Source: a bacterium
Lineage (GTDB): Bacteria > Verrucomicrobiota > Verrucomicrobiia > Limisphaerales > UBA11358
Direction of reading: 5' to 3'
NCBI GenBank assembly: GCA_021781185.1
Contig: JAJXXI010000466.1
Span: 1-5,089 of the forward strand
DNA length: 5,089 nt
A program made the position numbers and the translations under genes. Shown one piece after another: positions 1 to 5,089 of this stretch. The notes beneath the pieces are model-generated. The model was not told the DNA's origin. It worked only from the letters and a program-made list of their open reading frames with translations, and ran no database searches. How positions within the stretch are numbered: the first letter of the stretch is position 1; every line of letters begins with the position of its first letter.

Positions 1-173
1 CGCTATGGGTCAGAGCGTGGGGGTGAAAACGCCCATCCGTTTGTAAATCACTAATAAAATCAACGGTTTTGTGCATATTTTTTATTGGTCAGCAGTGTTC
101 ACTTTCCGTTTGGAATAGAATTCAAATTCACAAGCCAATTTTTAATACCACCCTTAACATTTACTGTTCTCAA
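1..173. other. AT-rich left flank with no identifiable gene
   Basis: No complete gene is visible here. The first ~50 bases are GC-richer than what follows, and two forward frames close early: frame 1 at TAA 52-54 and frame 2 at TAA 44-46. Either could be the last codons of a gene that begins before the window, but the 14-17 residues are too few to identify. A short G-rich/C-rich imperfect hairpin (about 18-35) could belong to that gene's end. The rest (55-173) is AT-rich, as expected of an intergenic region leading to the small reading frame at 174. I could not support a promoter in it. Confidence 0.4.
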
Positions 174-225
174 ATGGTAAAGCAGATTTATTTCTTGTTG
201 GTTTTGATCAGTATAATAGCTTCTG
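174..225 (+). pseudogene. 5' fragment of a putative exported-protein gene cut by the IS
   Basis: The ATG at 174 opens a frame whose 17 complete host-encoded codons read MVKQIYFLLVLISIIAS, a short basic start followed by a strongly hydrophobic stretch. That is the pattern of a Sec signal peptide. The IS begins at 226, inside codon 18. Translation would run 13 codons into the IS end and stop at TGA 264-266, giving a 30-residue chimera; the apparent signal-peptidase site (SVSA-S) is then supplied by IS sequence. No Shine-Dalgarno sequence precedes the ATG. The remainder of the gene is not recognisable on the other side, although the flank from 2848 continues the same frame as an unconvincing basic peptide. 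It could also be a chance AT-rich frame. Confidence 0.35.
212..217 (+). promoter_or_regulatory. Possible -10 box (TATAAT) just outside the IS left end
   Basis: A perfect TATAAT lies 8 bp before the IS boundary and points into the element, so a transcript would begin near 224-226 and could read into istA. The -35 is poor: at 17-18 bp spacing there is only TTATTT/TATTTC around 188-194. There is no extended -10 TG. The hexamer lies in AT-rich sequence where chance matches are common, so this is tentative. Confidence 0.22.
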
Positions 226-284
226 TGTCAGCGAGCGGTCAAAACCGGCCAGCAGAGAGCGAATGAAAACCAGCCACTTTGAGG
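226..284 (+). repeat. Left terminal inverted repeat of the IS, with two end motifs
   Basis: These 59 bp align with the reverse complement of 2788-2847, with about ten mismatches and one 1-base gap. They contain two direct copies of the motif CAAAACCGGCCA: 240-251 (exact) and 265-276 (GAAAACCAGCCA, two differences). The two copies are offset by exactly 25 bp. In IS21-family elements such repeated end sequences are thought to be IstA binding sites; that role is inferred here. Confidence 0.9.
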
Positions 285-326
285 AACGCATTGCGTTGCG
301 TGTCGTGCAGACGGCACAAAGACGCG

Positions 327-1916
327 ATGAATCAACTCAATGTGAGCTTGCAACATTCGATAATGACTTTGGCGGCGCATGGCTGGTCCCACCGGCGGAT
401 TGCGCGTGAACTGGACATCCACCGCGAGACGGTGGGACGGCATTTACGACTGGCCGGTTCAAAACCGGCCAAAGCGCTCACCGGCTCGGAGTCTGATCCG
501 GCGGCAAAACCAGCCATTCTGCACACCGGCTCCGAACCGTTATTGGAGTTAAAACCGGCCATTCCGCTCACCGGGAGTTTGGCGTCTGGCCGGCAAAGTC
601 TGTGTGTTCCGTTGCAGGCGGCGATTGAATCGGCGGTGCAGGCAGGTCTGTCGGCGCAACGGATTTATCAGGATCTGATTTGTGACCATGCGTTCACGGG
701 TGGTTATCATTCCGTGCAGCGCTTCGTGCGGCAGTTGCTCCAGGCCCAGCCGGTGCCGTTTGTGCGGATGGAGGTGGAGCCGGGGACCGAAGCGCAGGTG
801 GATTTTGGCCAGGGCGCGTGGGTGCTGGTGGACGGCAAACGGAAGCGGCCCCACCTGTTTCGGATCGTCTTGAGCCATTCCCGGAAAGCTTACAGTGAAG
901 TGGTCTGGCAGCAGACGACCGAGAGCTTCATCCGGTGTCTGGAAAATGCGTTTCGCTACTTTGGCGGAGTGCCGCGCACGTTGATCATCGACAACCTGCG
1001 GGCCGCTGTCACCCGGGCGGACTGGTATGATCCCGAACTCAATGCCAAGGTGGCGGAGTTCTGCCGGCATTACGGCACGGTGATGTTGCCGACGCGCCCG
1101 GCGATGCCGCAGCACAAGGGCAAGATCGAGGCGGGCGTGAAGTTCGCCCAGAACAACGCGCTCAAGGGCCGCTGCTTTGAAAGTCTGGCGGCGCAAAATC
1201 TTTTCCTTTCGGAATGGGAAAGTGGCGTGGCCGACACGCGCATCCACGGCACGACCCGGCAGCAGGTTGGCAAAGTGTTCAACGATGTGGAACGCGCCAA
1301 ACTGTTGTCGTTGCCGGCGGGTTTGTTCCCGGTATTTGAAGAAGCGCCCCGCACGGTGCATGGGGACGGTTATGTGGAACTGAAACGGGCTTACTACTCG
1401 GTGCCGCCGGAGTATGTGGGCCGGCAAGTCTGGGTGCGTTGGGAGTCCCGCCTGCTGCGGGTGCTCAACCAGCGCCGGGAAGTCATCGCCGTCCACGCGC
1501 TGGCCGAACCGGGCAAGTTTACCACCGACCCGACCCATCTGCATTCGCCTTACCGCCGCGTCGTGCAAGCGAGTCTGGATCATCTGCTGGATCGCGCCCG
1601 GTTGATCGGCCCGCAGACCGGCAGTTGGGCCGAGAGCATGGTGCAACAACGCGGCCCCATCAGCACCCGCGTCCTGCATGGGCTGTTGGCGCTGGCCCAA
1701 AAGCATCCGGTCAAAGCCCTGGAACAGGCGTCGCAAAAAGCCCTGCATCACGGCACCTGGCGGCTGCGCGACTTGCGCACCCTGCTCGAACAGGCCGTGC
1801 CGTCGCCGCAACTGGACTTCCTGGAAACGCATCCGCTGATCCGCAACCTCGACACTTACCGGGACTGTGTGCCCGATTGCTTCACCCCCGCAACCTCCAC
1901 CATCAACCAAACATGA
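327..1916 (+). CDS. istA: IS21-family DDE transposase IstA
   Basis: IstA is the catalytic transposase that binds the IS ends and carries out cleavage and strand transfer. The 529-residue product has an N-terminal helix-turn-helix (residues 19-40, GWSHRRIARELDIHRETVGRHL with its typical RRIARELDIHRETV core), then a linker made of three 15-residue repeats (45-89), then a second helix-turn-helix-like region (96-137, with the SAQRIYQDL and SVQRFVRQL segments). The integrase-like catalytic core follows, with the DDE triad at D159 (AQVDFGQGAW), D222 (LIIDNLRAAV) and E268 (HKGKIEAGVK). The C-terminal region holds the ELKRAYYSVPPEYVG segment common in IstA. I chose ATG 327 over the in-frame TTG at 279 because the TTG lies inside the terminal repeat and its extra 16 residues look unrelated to the family. 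No Shine-Dalgarno sequence is evident. The TGA stop overlaps the istB start (ATGA), implying coupled translation. The length is slightly long for the family, largely because of the repeated linker. Confidence 0.95.
   Translation: MNQLNVSLQHSIMTLAAHGWSHRRIARELDIHRETVGRHLRLAGSKPAKALTGSESDPAAKPAILHTGSEPLLELKPAIPLTGSLASGRQSLCVPLQAAIESAVQAGLSAQRIYQDLICDHAFTGGYHSVQRFVRQLLQAQPVPFVRMEVEPGTEAQVDFGQGAWVLVDGKRKRPHLFRIVLSHSRKAYSEVVWQQTTESFIRCLENAFRYFGGVPRTLIIDNLRAAVTRADWYDPELNAKVAEFCRHYGTVMLPTRPAMPQHKGKIEAGVKFAQNNALKGRCFESLAAQNLFLSEWESGVADTRIHGTTRQQVGKVFNDVERAKLLSLPAGLFPVFEEAPRTVHGDGYVELKRAYYSVPPEYVGRQVWVRWESRLLRVLNQRREVIAVHALAEPGKFTTDPTHLHSPYRRVVQASLDHLLDRARLIGPQTGSWAESMVQQRGPISTRVLHGLLALAQKHPVKALEQASQKALHHGTWRLRDLRTLLEQAVPSPQLDFLETHPLIRNLDTYRDCVPDCFTPATSTINQT
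451..471. repeat. Perfect palindrome made of two opposed IS end motifs
   Basis: TGGCCGGTT (451-459) and AACCGGCCA (463-471) are perfect reverse complements separated by the 3 bases CAA. The right arm is the core of a full CAAAACCGGCCA end motif (460-471), so two motif cores face each other here. The site lies in istA, at the start of the 45-bp repeats and just after the helix-turn-helix codons. It could be a paired protein-binding site or form a GC-rich hairpin in istA mRNA. Confidence 0.75.
459..593 (+). repeat. Three 45-bp tandem repeats in istA carrying the IS end motif
   Basis: Units run 459-503, 504-548 and 549-593. Each contains a copy of the IS end motif at the same place: AAAACCGGCC at 461, AAAACCAGCC at 506 and AAAACCGGCC at 551, so the period is exactly 45 bp. 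Because 45 is a multiple of three, the units translate as 15-residue repeats with a shared K-P-A...T-G-S pattern: SKPAKALTGSESDPA, AKPAILHTGSEPLLE and LKPAIPLTGSLASGR. The conserved ACCGG after the motif (CTCACCGG, CACACCGG, CTCACCGG) is also shared. The peptide is rich in Pro, Ala, Gly and Ser, as expected of a flexible linker. The third unit diverges in its last third. Confidence 0.85.
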
Positions 1917-2704
1917 ATGCCCTCACCACCACCCTGAAACAACTCCGCCTCTCCGGCCTGATTCAAACCCTCGACGTGCGCCTGCAAGAAGCCGCCGCCA
2001 ATCGTCTCAGCCACGCCGAGTTCCTCGAACTCATCTGCCAGGACGAACTCAACGTCCGCCAGCAACGGCAGATGGAACGCCACACCAAGCTGGCGGACTT
2101 CCGCCACTTGAAAACCTTGGACGACTTCGACTGGAGCTTCAATCCATCGGTCCACAAGAAAGAGATTTTTGATCTGGCCACGTGCTGGTTTATCCGTGAA
2201 GCCAAGGACGTGCTGTTCCTCGGCCCACCCGGCGTCGGCAAAACCCATCTGGCCCAGGCCATCGGCTACGAAGCCATCCGCCAGAACTTCCTCGTGCTCT
2301 ACCGTTCCATCTTCGATCTGGTGCGCGACTTCATGAAAGACGAAGCCTTCAACCAGCAGGACAAGACGTTGCGCCGCTACTTGAAGCCCGACCTCGTGAT
2401 CATTGATGACATGGGGCTGAAGCAACTGCCCAAGCACTCCGGGGAATATCTGCTGGAAGTCATCATGCGCCGCTATGAAAACAAGGCCACCATCATGACC
2501 AGCAACCGGCCGCTGGAAGAATGGGGCAAACTGCTCTGTGACGTGCCCACCGCCGGGGCGATCATTGACCGGTTCCTGCACCACGCCCAAGTCGTCGCCA
2601 TCACCGGCAAAAGTTATCGCGTCAAGGAAGCGCCGGTGATCACCCAGGAAAACAAGAAAAGCAGAAAGTCCAACGAACCTCCGACCGCAGAACCGGCGAG
2701 CTGA
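1913..2704 (+). CDS. istB: IS21-family AAA+ ATPase helper IstB
   Basis: IstB is the ATP-dependent partner of IstA; in this family it is DnaA/DnaC-like, assembles on target DNA and stimulates transposition. The 263-residue product has an N-terminal helical region (1-75, starting MNALTTTLKQLRLSGL, with LSHAEFLELICQDE), a Walker A motif GPPGVGKT at 104-111, Walker B LVIIDDMG at 161-168, a sensor-1-like TSNRP at 196-200 and a conserved IIDR with a candidate arginine finger at R220. The length matches typical IstB (about 250-265 residues). The C-terminal ~25 residues are a polar, Lys/Pro-rich tail. The ATG at 1913 overlaps the istA stop as ATGA and has no Shine-Dalgarno sequence, so translation probably depends on ribosomes finishing istA. 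The frame is open far upstream (from 1439), but that extension is only istA read in another frame. Confidence 0.96.
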   Translation: MNALTTTLKQLRLSGLIQTLDVRLQEAAANRLSHAEFLELICQDELNVRQQRQMERHTKLADFRHLKTLDDFDWSFNPSVHKKEIFDLATCWFIREAKDVLFLGPPGVGKTHLAQAIGYEAIRQNFLVLYRSIFDLVRDFMKDEAFNQQDKTLRRYLKPDLVIIDDMGLKQLPKHSGEYLLEVIMRRYENKATIMTSNRPLEEWGKLLCDVPTAGAIIDRFLHHAQVVAITGKSYRVKEAPVITQENKKSRKSNEPPTAEPAS

Positions 2705-2726
2705 ACGGCTCGCTGTCCGGTTCTGC
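2687..2726 (+). other. Hairpin spanning the istB stop codon
   Basis: GCAGAACCGG (2687-2696) pairs perfectly with CCGGTTCTGC (2717-2726). Inside it, CGAGC (2697-2701) pairs with GCTCG (2708-2712), leaving a 4-base bulge (CTGT, 2713-2716) and a 6-base loop that contains the TGA stop. No T-run follows, so it is not a standard intrinsic terminator. It could stabilise the 3' end of the istAB mRNA. Both arms are degenerate versions of the IS end motif: 2688-2699 matches CAAAACCGGCCA at 10 of 12 positions, and 2714-2725 matches its complement at 10 of 12. Confidence 0.6.
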
Positions 2727-2787
2727 TAGTTCTACCTCACAGCGAAAATCCTTTGATTGAAAAACCAGAAATGATATGAATCCCTTA

Positions 2788-2847
2788 CTTCAGAGTGGCC
2801 GGTTTTGAATCGCTCACCTCTGGCCGGTTTTGTTCCGCTCGGTGACA
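2788..2847 (-). repeat. Right terminal inverted repeat of the IS, with two end motifs
   Basis: These 60 bp are the inverted partner of 226-284. Two exact TGGCCGGTTTTG copies (2796-2807 and 2821-2832) lie 25 bp apart, the same spacing as at the left end. The outermost bases GGTGACA end in CA at 2847. The stretch 2705-2787, between istB and this repeat, holds no gene. Confidence 0.9.
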
Positions 2848-2989
2848 GACATAGAAAACAGCTATACACCTGCGGGCCATTGATTTGCAAGAAGTTCGAT
2901 AACCTGAGAACCCTAAAAAGCAAACTGCGAAAAAGAGCTCAGAAGAAATTTGTATTTCCACATTCAAATTTCTGTAGGCTGATCATATT
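2848..2989. other. AT-rich right flank between the IS and the beta-helix gene
   Basis: This is host sequence next to the IS right end. No gene is recognised. One forward frame (from 2850) stays open until TGA 2994-2996 and would encode a lysine-rich basic peptide that resembles no family I know. Short minus-strand frames also exist but run into the IS end. The start of the flank does not repeat the last bases before the IS left end. Confidence 0.5.
2930..2973 (-). terminator. Weak intrinsic-terminator-like hairpin after the beta-helix gene
   Basis: Read on the minus strand, a perfect 9-bp inverted repeat (AGAAATTTG, 2973-2965, and CAAATTTCT, 2952-2944) with a 12-base loop begins 16 bases after the TAA stop. 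A T5 run (2934-2930) follows about 9 bases further on. The stem is AT-rich and the T-run is not adjacent, so termination would be weak if it happens at all. Confidence 0.28.
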
Positions 2990-5038
2990 TTACTGAGCAG
3001 GGCGCAGGTTAACAGGTGGAGCTAGAGTCTTGGCAACATAATTGGCCGTAATAATGGCATTGGCCGCTGGCATGGTGATGGTAGAATTAGTCGCAAATGG
3101 ATTTGACATCAGATTAGTATCACCACTCCAATAGGCAAACCGTTTCCCACTAATCGGATATGCCACCACAATGACAGTTGTGCCACTAACGTAAGTGCCC
3201 GAACCTGAGCCGAAATTCACCGTCAAGTAATATGCATTATTTACTTGGCTAGTCGTCCAAGCGCTACCAGACCAGTAGAATGTCTGTGCCGAATTTTGCA
3301 TGATCGTTACAGGCGTCCCAGTCATGGCCGCATTGAGGTAAATGGGCAACGGTTCGGTCAAAGCATTAGTTACCCAGAGCTGCGCTTGGGGCGGCAACTG
3401 CCCCAAATTTCCCTCCAATGCGTATAGCTGCGACGATCCGCCCAAGATTGCCTTTGCTCCGTAGGCGTAAGAAATCAAATTTGTTTGGCCATTTCCCCAA
3501 GCATTGTAAATATGCACTGGATACTGGTTGCCCTGATCTTTGATGTATTGTCCCTGCAAAGACGGGCGACCATCAAGCCAGCCTATGTTGACGGTCGAGT
3601 TACGACTAAGATTGTTCTGAAAGTTGATATTTGTTGACCAACCATAACCGCCACCAATAAAAGTGCAGCTATCGAATGTGTTGGAAGCCACCATCACCGA
3701 TTCCACAAAGTTTGGCCCTACACCCTGAACGGAAAAGGCGTAATAGACATTGGTAAAGTAGTTTCCCAAGAACACGAGATTGCTGTTTCCGCAGTTGAAA
3801 GTGCATTGATACCCTGCCGAGCCTAGTTGCACCCCGGATACGCCGCCAATAATATTATTGCTGACCGCCAAAACATTCACGGCAGGAGTAGTTGACAACA
3901 TCCCGCAGCCGACAAATGTGTTATTGCTAATAGTATAGGTAGGGCATCCGTAATAACTCCCATTCAGCGCTATTGCCCCACCAAACATATTTGTAACCAA
4001 ACAATTCCTGATGATGGAGGCATTCGTGGTGTAATCGCGATAAAACTCCTCAACTTGCCGCATGCTATGAAAGGTGCATTGATTCCAGTCATGCGCCATG
4101 TTCATGTTCAAAGCCGTTGCGTTGCCGTCATAAAAAACACAGTTGCTGGCCGTCATAAAGCCCCCCTGAATGGCCAGCCCACTAATGATCATCTCACCGC
4201 GCCAACCTCGAAACGTGCAATCAAAAAAATTGTTGGTTGCAGTTAAAATGACAGACGATGAAACCTGCCAGTATGCGATTGCATGATGGGTGGTATCCCA
4301 TCCTTCACCATCATAAGGATGCGCCGGATAATCGTGGTTGCTGATATAGCCCTGTGTTCCGCCGTCTAATGTGAGATTTTTCCATACCAGCGGATAATTA
4401 TTCGTCATGGGGGATAACATCAGGAATAGCATCTCTCGATTGGCCACCCCGGCTGAGTCATTGCGCCAGCCCCCTTGACTAGTGAGAACAACGTTTCCCT
4501 GGCCTTCAAACGTAATGCCACCACGAAAAAGAATCACCCCAGCATGCCAACCTGCGCCATAGGTCCAACCGTCCCGATTTGTGTCGATCAGGAGATAATT
4601 CCCCTCTGGAATGATAATTGTATCAGTGGGCACAGCACATGCGGCAACCGCATTACTGAAAGCCGGTCGGTTATCAGTGCCATATACACCCGCCAGCCCC
4701 GTCGCGGTGCGCCCAGCAGCTATGCTCACCGTGATGTTTGATGGGGAAGAAATGGCTGTGATGGTAGCTACCAATGTTTCATTACTGACGGAGCGGAAAG
4801 CTCCCGCATTCCAAACCTCAATCAACTTGTTAATATCGGAAATCACAAAATTAGCCGACGGACAGACAATGGCGGTTGAATTACTGACTACTGAAACCCC
4901 CTTTAACGTCAATAAATCTCCCTTAGCGCCATAGTTTGTTACAATGATCGAGGCTGTCGCAGAGTCCGCCAAAGCAAAAAGCCCTCCATTCACCAAGATC
5001 AAGCAAAGCAAGGAACAAAAGAGTTTATTAATTTTCAT
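2990..5038 (-). CDS. Exported right-handed beta-helix (pectate-lyase-like) protein with InlB-type C-terminal repeat
   Basis: This is a 682-residue secreted or surface protein; the substrate is unknown. A signal peptide occupies residues 1-24 to 1-29 (MKINKLFC then a hydrophobic core ending FALA-DS or SATA-S). The N-terminal cap of the pectate_lyase_3-type beta-helix is seen as VTNYGAKGD (33-41), GTDNRPAFSNAV (120-131) and IIIPEGNYLL (141-150). An extra ~78-residue segment separates the first two, including ISDINKLIEVWNAG (66-79) and TLVATITAI (88-96). Residues ~215-490 contain repeated Asn/Cys-rich coils such as NNFFDCTF, SNCVFYDGN, SNNTFVGC and ASNTFDSCTF, typical of stacked helix turns. Residues ~603-668 resemble a divergent InlB B-repeat (GKRFAYWSGD, then TMPAANAIITANY). 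The protein ends TLAPPVNLRPAQ, without a visible sorting signal or transmembrane anchor. Likely roles are polysaccharide cleavage or binding, or adhesion; the catalytic residues cannot be assigned by eye. ATG 5038 is chosen because the signal peptide starts there. No Shine-Dalgarno sequence is seen. Confidence 0.88.
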   Translation of the reverse strand: MKINKLFCSLLCLILVNGGLFALADSATASIIVTNYGAKGDLLTLKGVSVVSNSTAIVCPSANFVISDINKLIEVWNAGAFRSVSNETLVATITAISSPSNITVSIAAGRTATGLAGVYGTDNRPAFSNAVAACAVPTDTIIIPEGNYLLIDTNRDGWTYGAGWHAGVILFRGGITFEGQGNVVLTSQGGWRNDSAGVANREMLFLMLSPMTNNYPLVWKNLTLDGGTQGYISNHDYPAHPYDGEGWDTTHHAIAYWQVSSSVILTATNNFFDCTFRGWRGEMIISGLAIQGGFMTASNCVFYDGNATALNMNMAHDWNQCTFHSMRQVEEFYRDYTTNASIIRNCLVTNMFGGAIALNGSYYGCPTYTISNNTFVGCGMLSTTPAVNVLAVSNNIIGGVSGVQLGSAGYQCTFNCGNSNLVFLGNYFTNVYYAFSVQGVGPNFVESVMVASNTFDSCTFIGGGYGWSTNINFQNNLSRNSTVNIGWLDGRPSLQGQYIKDQGNQYPVHIYNAWGNGQTNLISYAYGAKAILGGSSQLYALEGNLGQLPPQAQLWVTNALTEPLPIYLNAAMTGTPVTIMQNSAQTFYWSGSAWTTSQVNNAYYLTVNFGSGSGTYVSGTTVIVVAYPISGKRFAYWSGDTNLMSNPFATNSTITMPAANAIITANYVAKTLAPPVNLRPAQ

Positions 5039-5089
5039 AAGTTTATATCATAATAAATATTCAGCTGGGTTTTATCAGATGGCTGAACG
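5039..5089 (-). promoter_or_regulatory. Upstream region of the beta-helix gene: possible -10 box and inverted repeat
   Basis: Read toward the gene, a TATGAT (-10-like, 5052-5047) lies only 8 bases before the ATG, which would give an almost leaderless mRNA. The matching -35 position (ATAAAA, 5075-5070) is poor. Further upstream, TTCAGC (5087-5082) and GCTGAA (5065-5060) form a perfect 6-bp inverted repeat around a 16-base spacer, followed by a T/A-rich stretch. It could be an operator for this gene or a weak terminator of a gene beyond the window edge. Both calls are tentative. Confidence 0.22.

Larger units (their letters stand above)
226..2847 (+). mobile_element. Complete IS21-family insertion sequence, 2622 bp
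   Basis: The ends read TGTCAGCGAGCGG on the left and, on the reverse complement of the right, TGTCACCGAGCGG. They form an imperfect ~60-bp inverted repeat enclosing an istA/istB pair, which is the defining IS21 arrangement. The 5'-TG...CA-3' termini, multiple repeated end motifs and overall length (IS21 members are about 2-2.6 kb) also fit. Both genes are uninterrupted and keep their catalytic residues, so the element appears capable of transposition. The IS is GC-rich while both flanks are AT-richer, consistent with acquisition. IS21 members normally leave a 4-8 bp target duplication, but none is visible here (left flank ...cttctg, right flank gacata...). Confidence 0.95.

Overview
The window holds one complete IS21-family insertion sequence (226-2847, 2622 bp) lying between AT-richer host DNA, followed by a large gene for an exported right-handed beta-helix protein on the minus strand (2990-5038). 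The host is probably a member of the Verrucomicrobiota. This is an inference from the beta-helix protein: an N-terminal GAKGD-type pectate-lyase-like cap, a C-terminal divergent InlB B-repeat-like module and an APPVNLR tail, a combination I associate with that phylum. None of the translation starts has a clear Shine-Dalgarno sequence. No rRNA, tRNA or CRISPR array is visible.

Layout. 1-173 is AT-rich DNA without a recognisable gene; the first ~50 bases may be the tail of an upstream reading frame. A start codon at 174 opens a hydrophobic, signal-peptide-like reading frame that the left end of the IS cuts after 225. The IS has ~60-bp imperfect terminal inverted repeats (226-284 and 2788-2847) beginning TGTCA. 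Each contains two copies of a CAAAACCGGCCA-type motif spaced exactly 25 bp. Inside are istA (DDE transposase, 327-1916) and istB (AAA+ ATPase helper, 1913-2704), overlapping in ATGA. Both look intact, so the element may be functional. Beyond the IS, 2848-2989 is AT-rich and carries a weak terminator-like hairpin for the convergent beta-helix gene.

How the parts work together. IstA should bind the repeated motifs at the IS ends and carry out strand transfer. IstB, an ATPase made from the same transcript by coupled translation, should control target capture and transposase assembly. The beta-helix gene is host cargo not connected with transposition; its product is probably a secreted or surface carbohydrate-active or adhesive protein.

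Most notable observations. The end motif of the IS also occurs three more times inside istA as a 45-bp tandem repeat, translated as three 15-residue repeats in the linker between two DNA-binding regions. Degenerate inverted copies also form a hairpin over the istB stop codon. The IS has no visible target-site duplication, yet joining the two flanks directly leaves one open reading frame. I see no convincing new defence or other multi-gene system.
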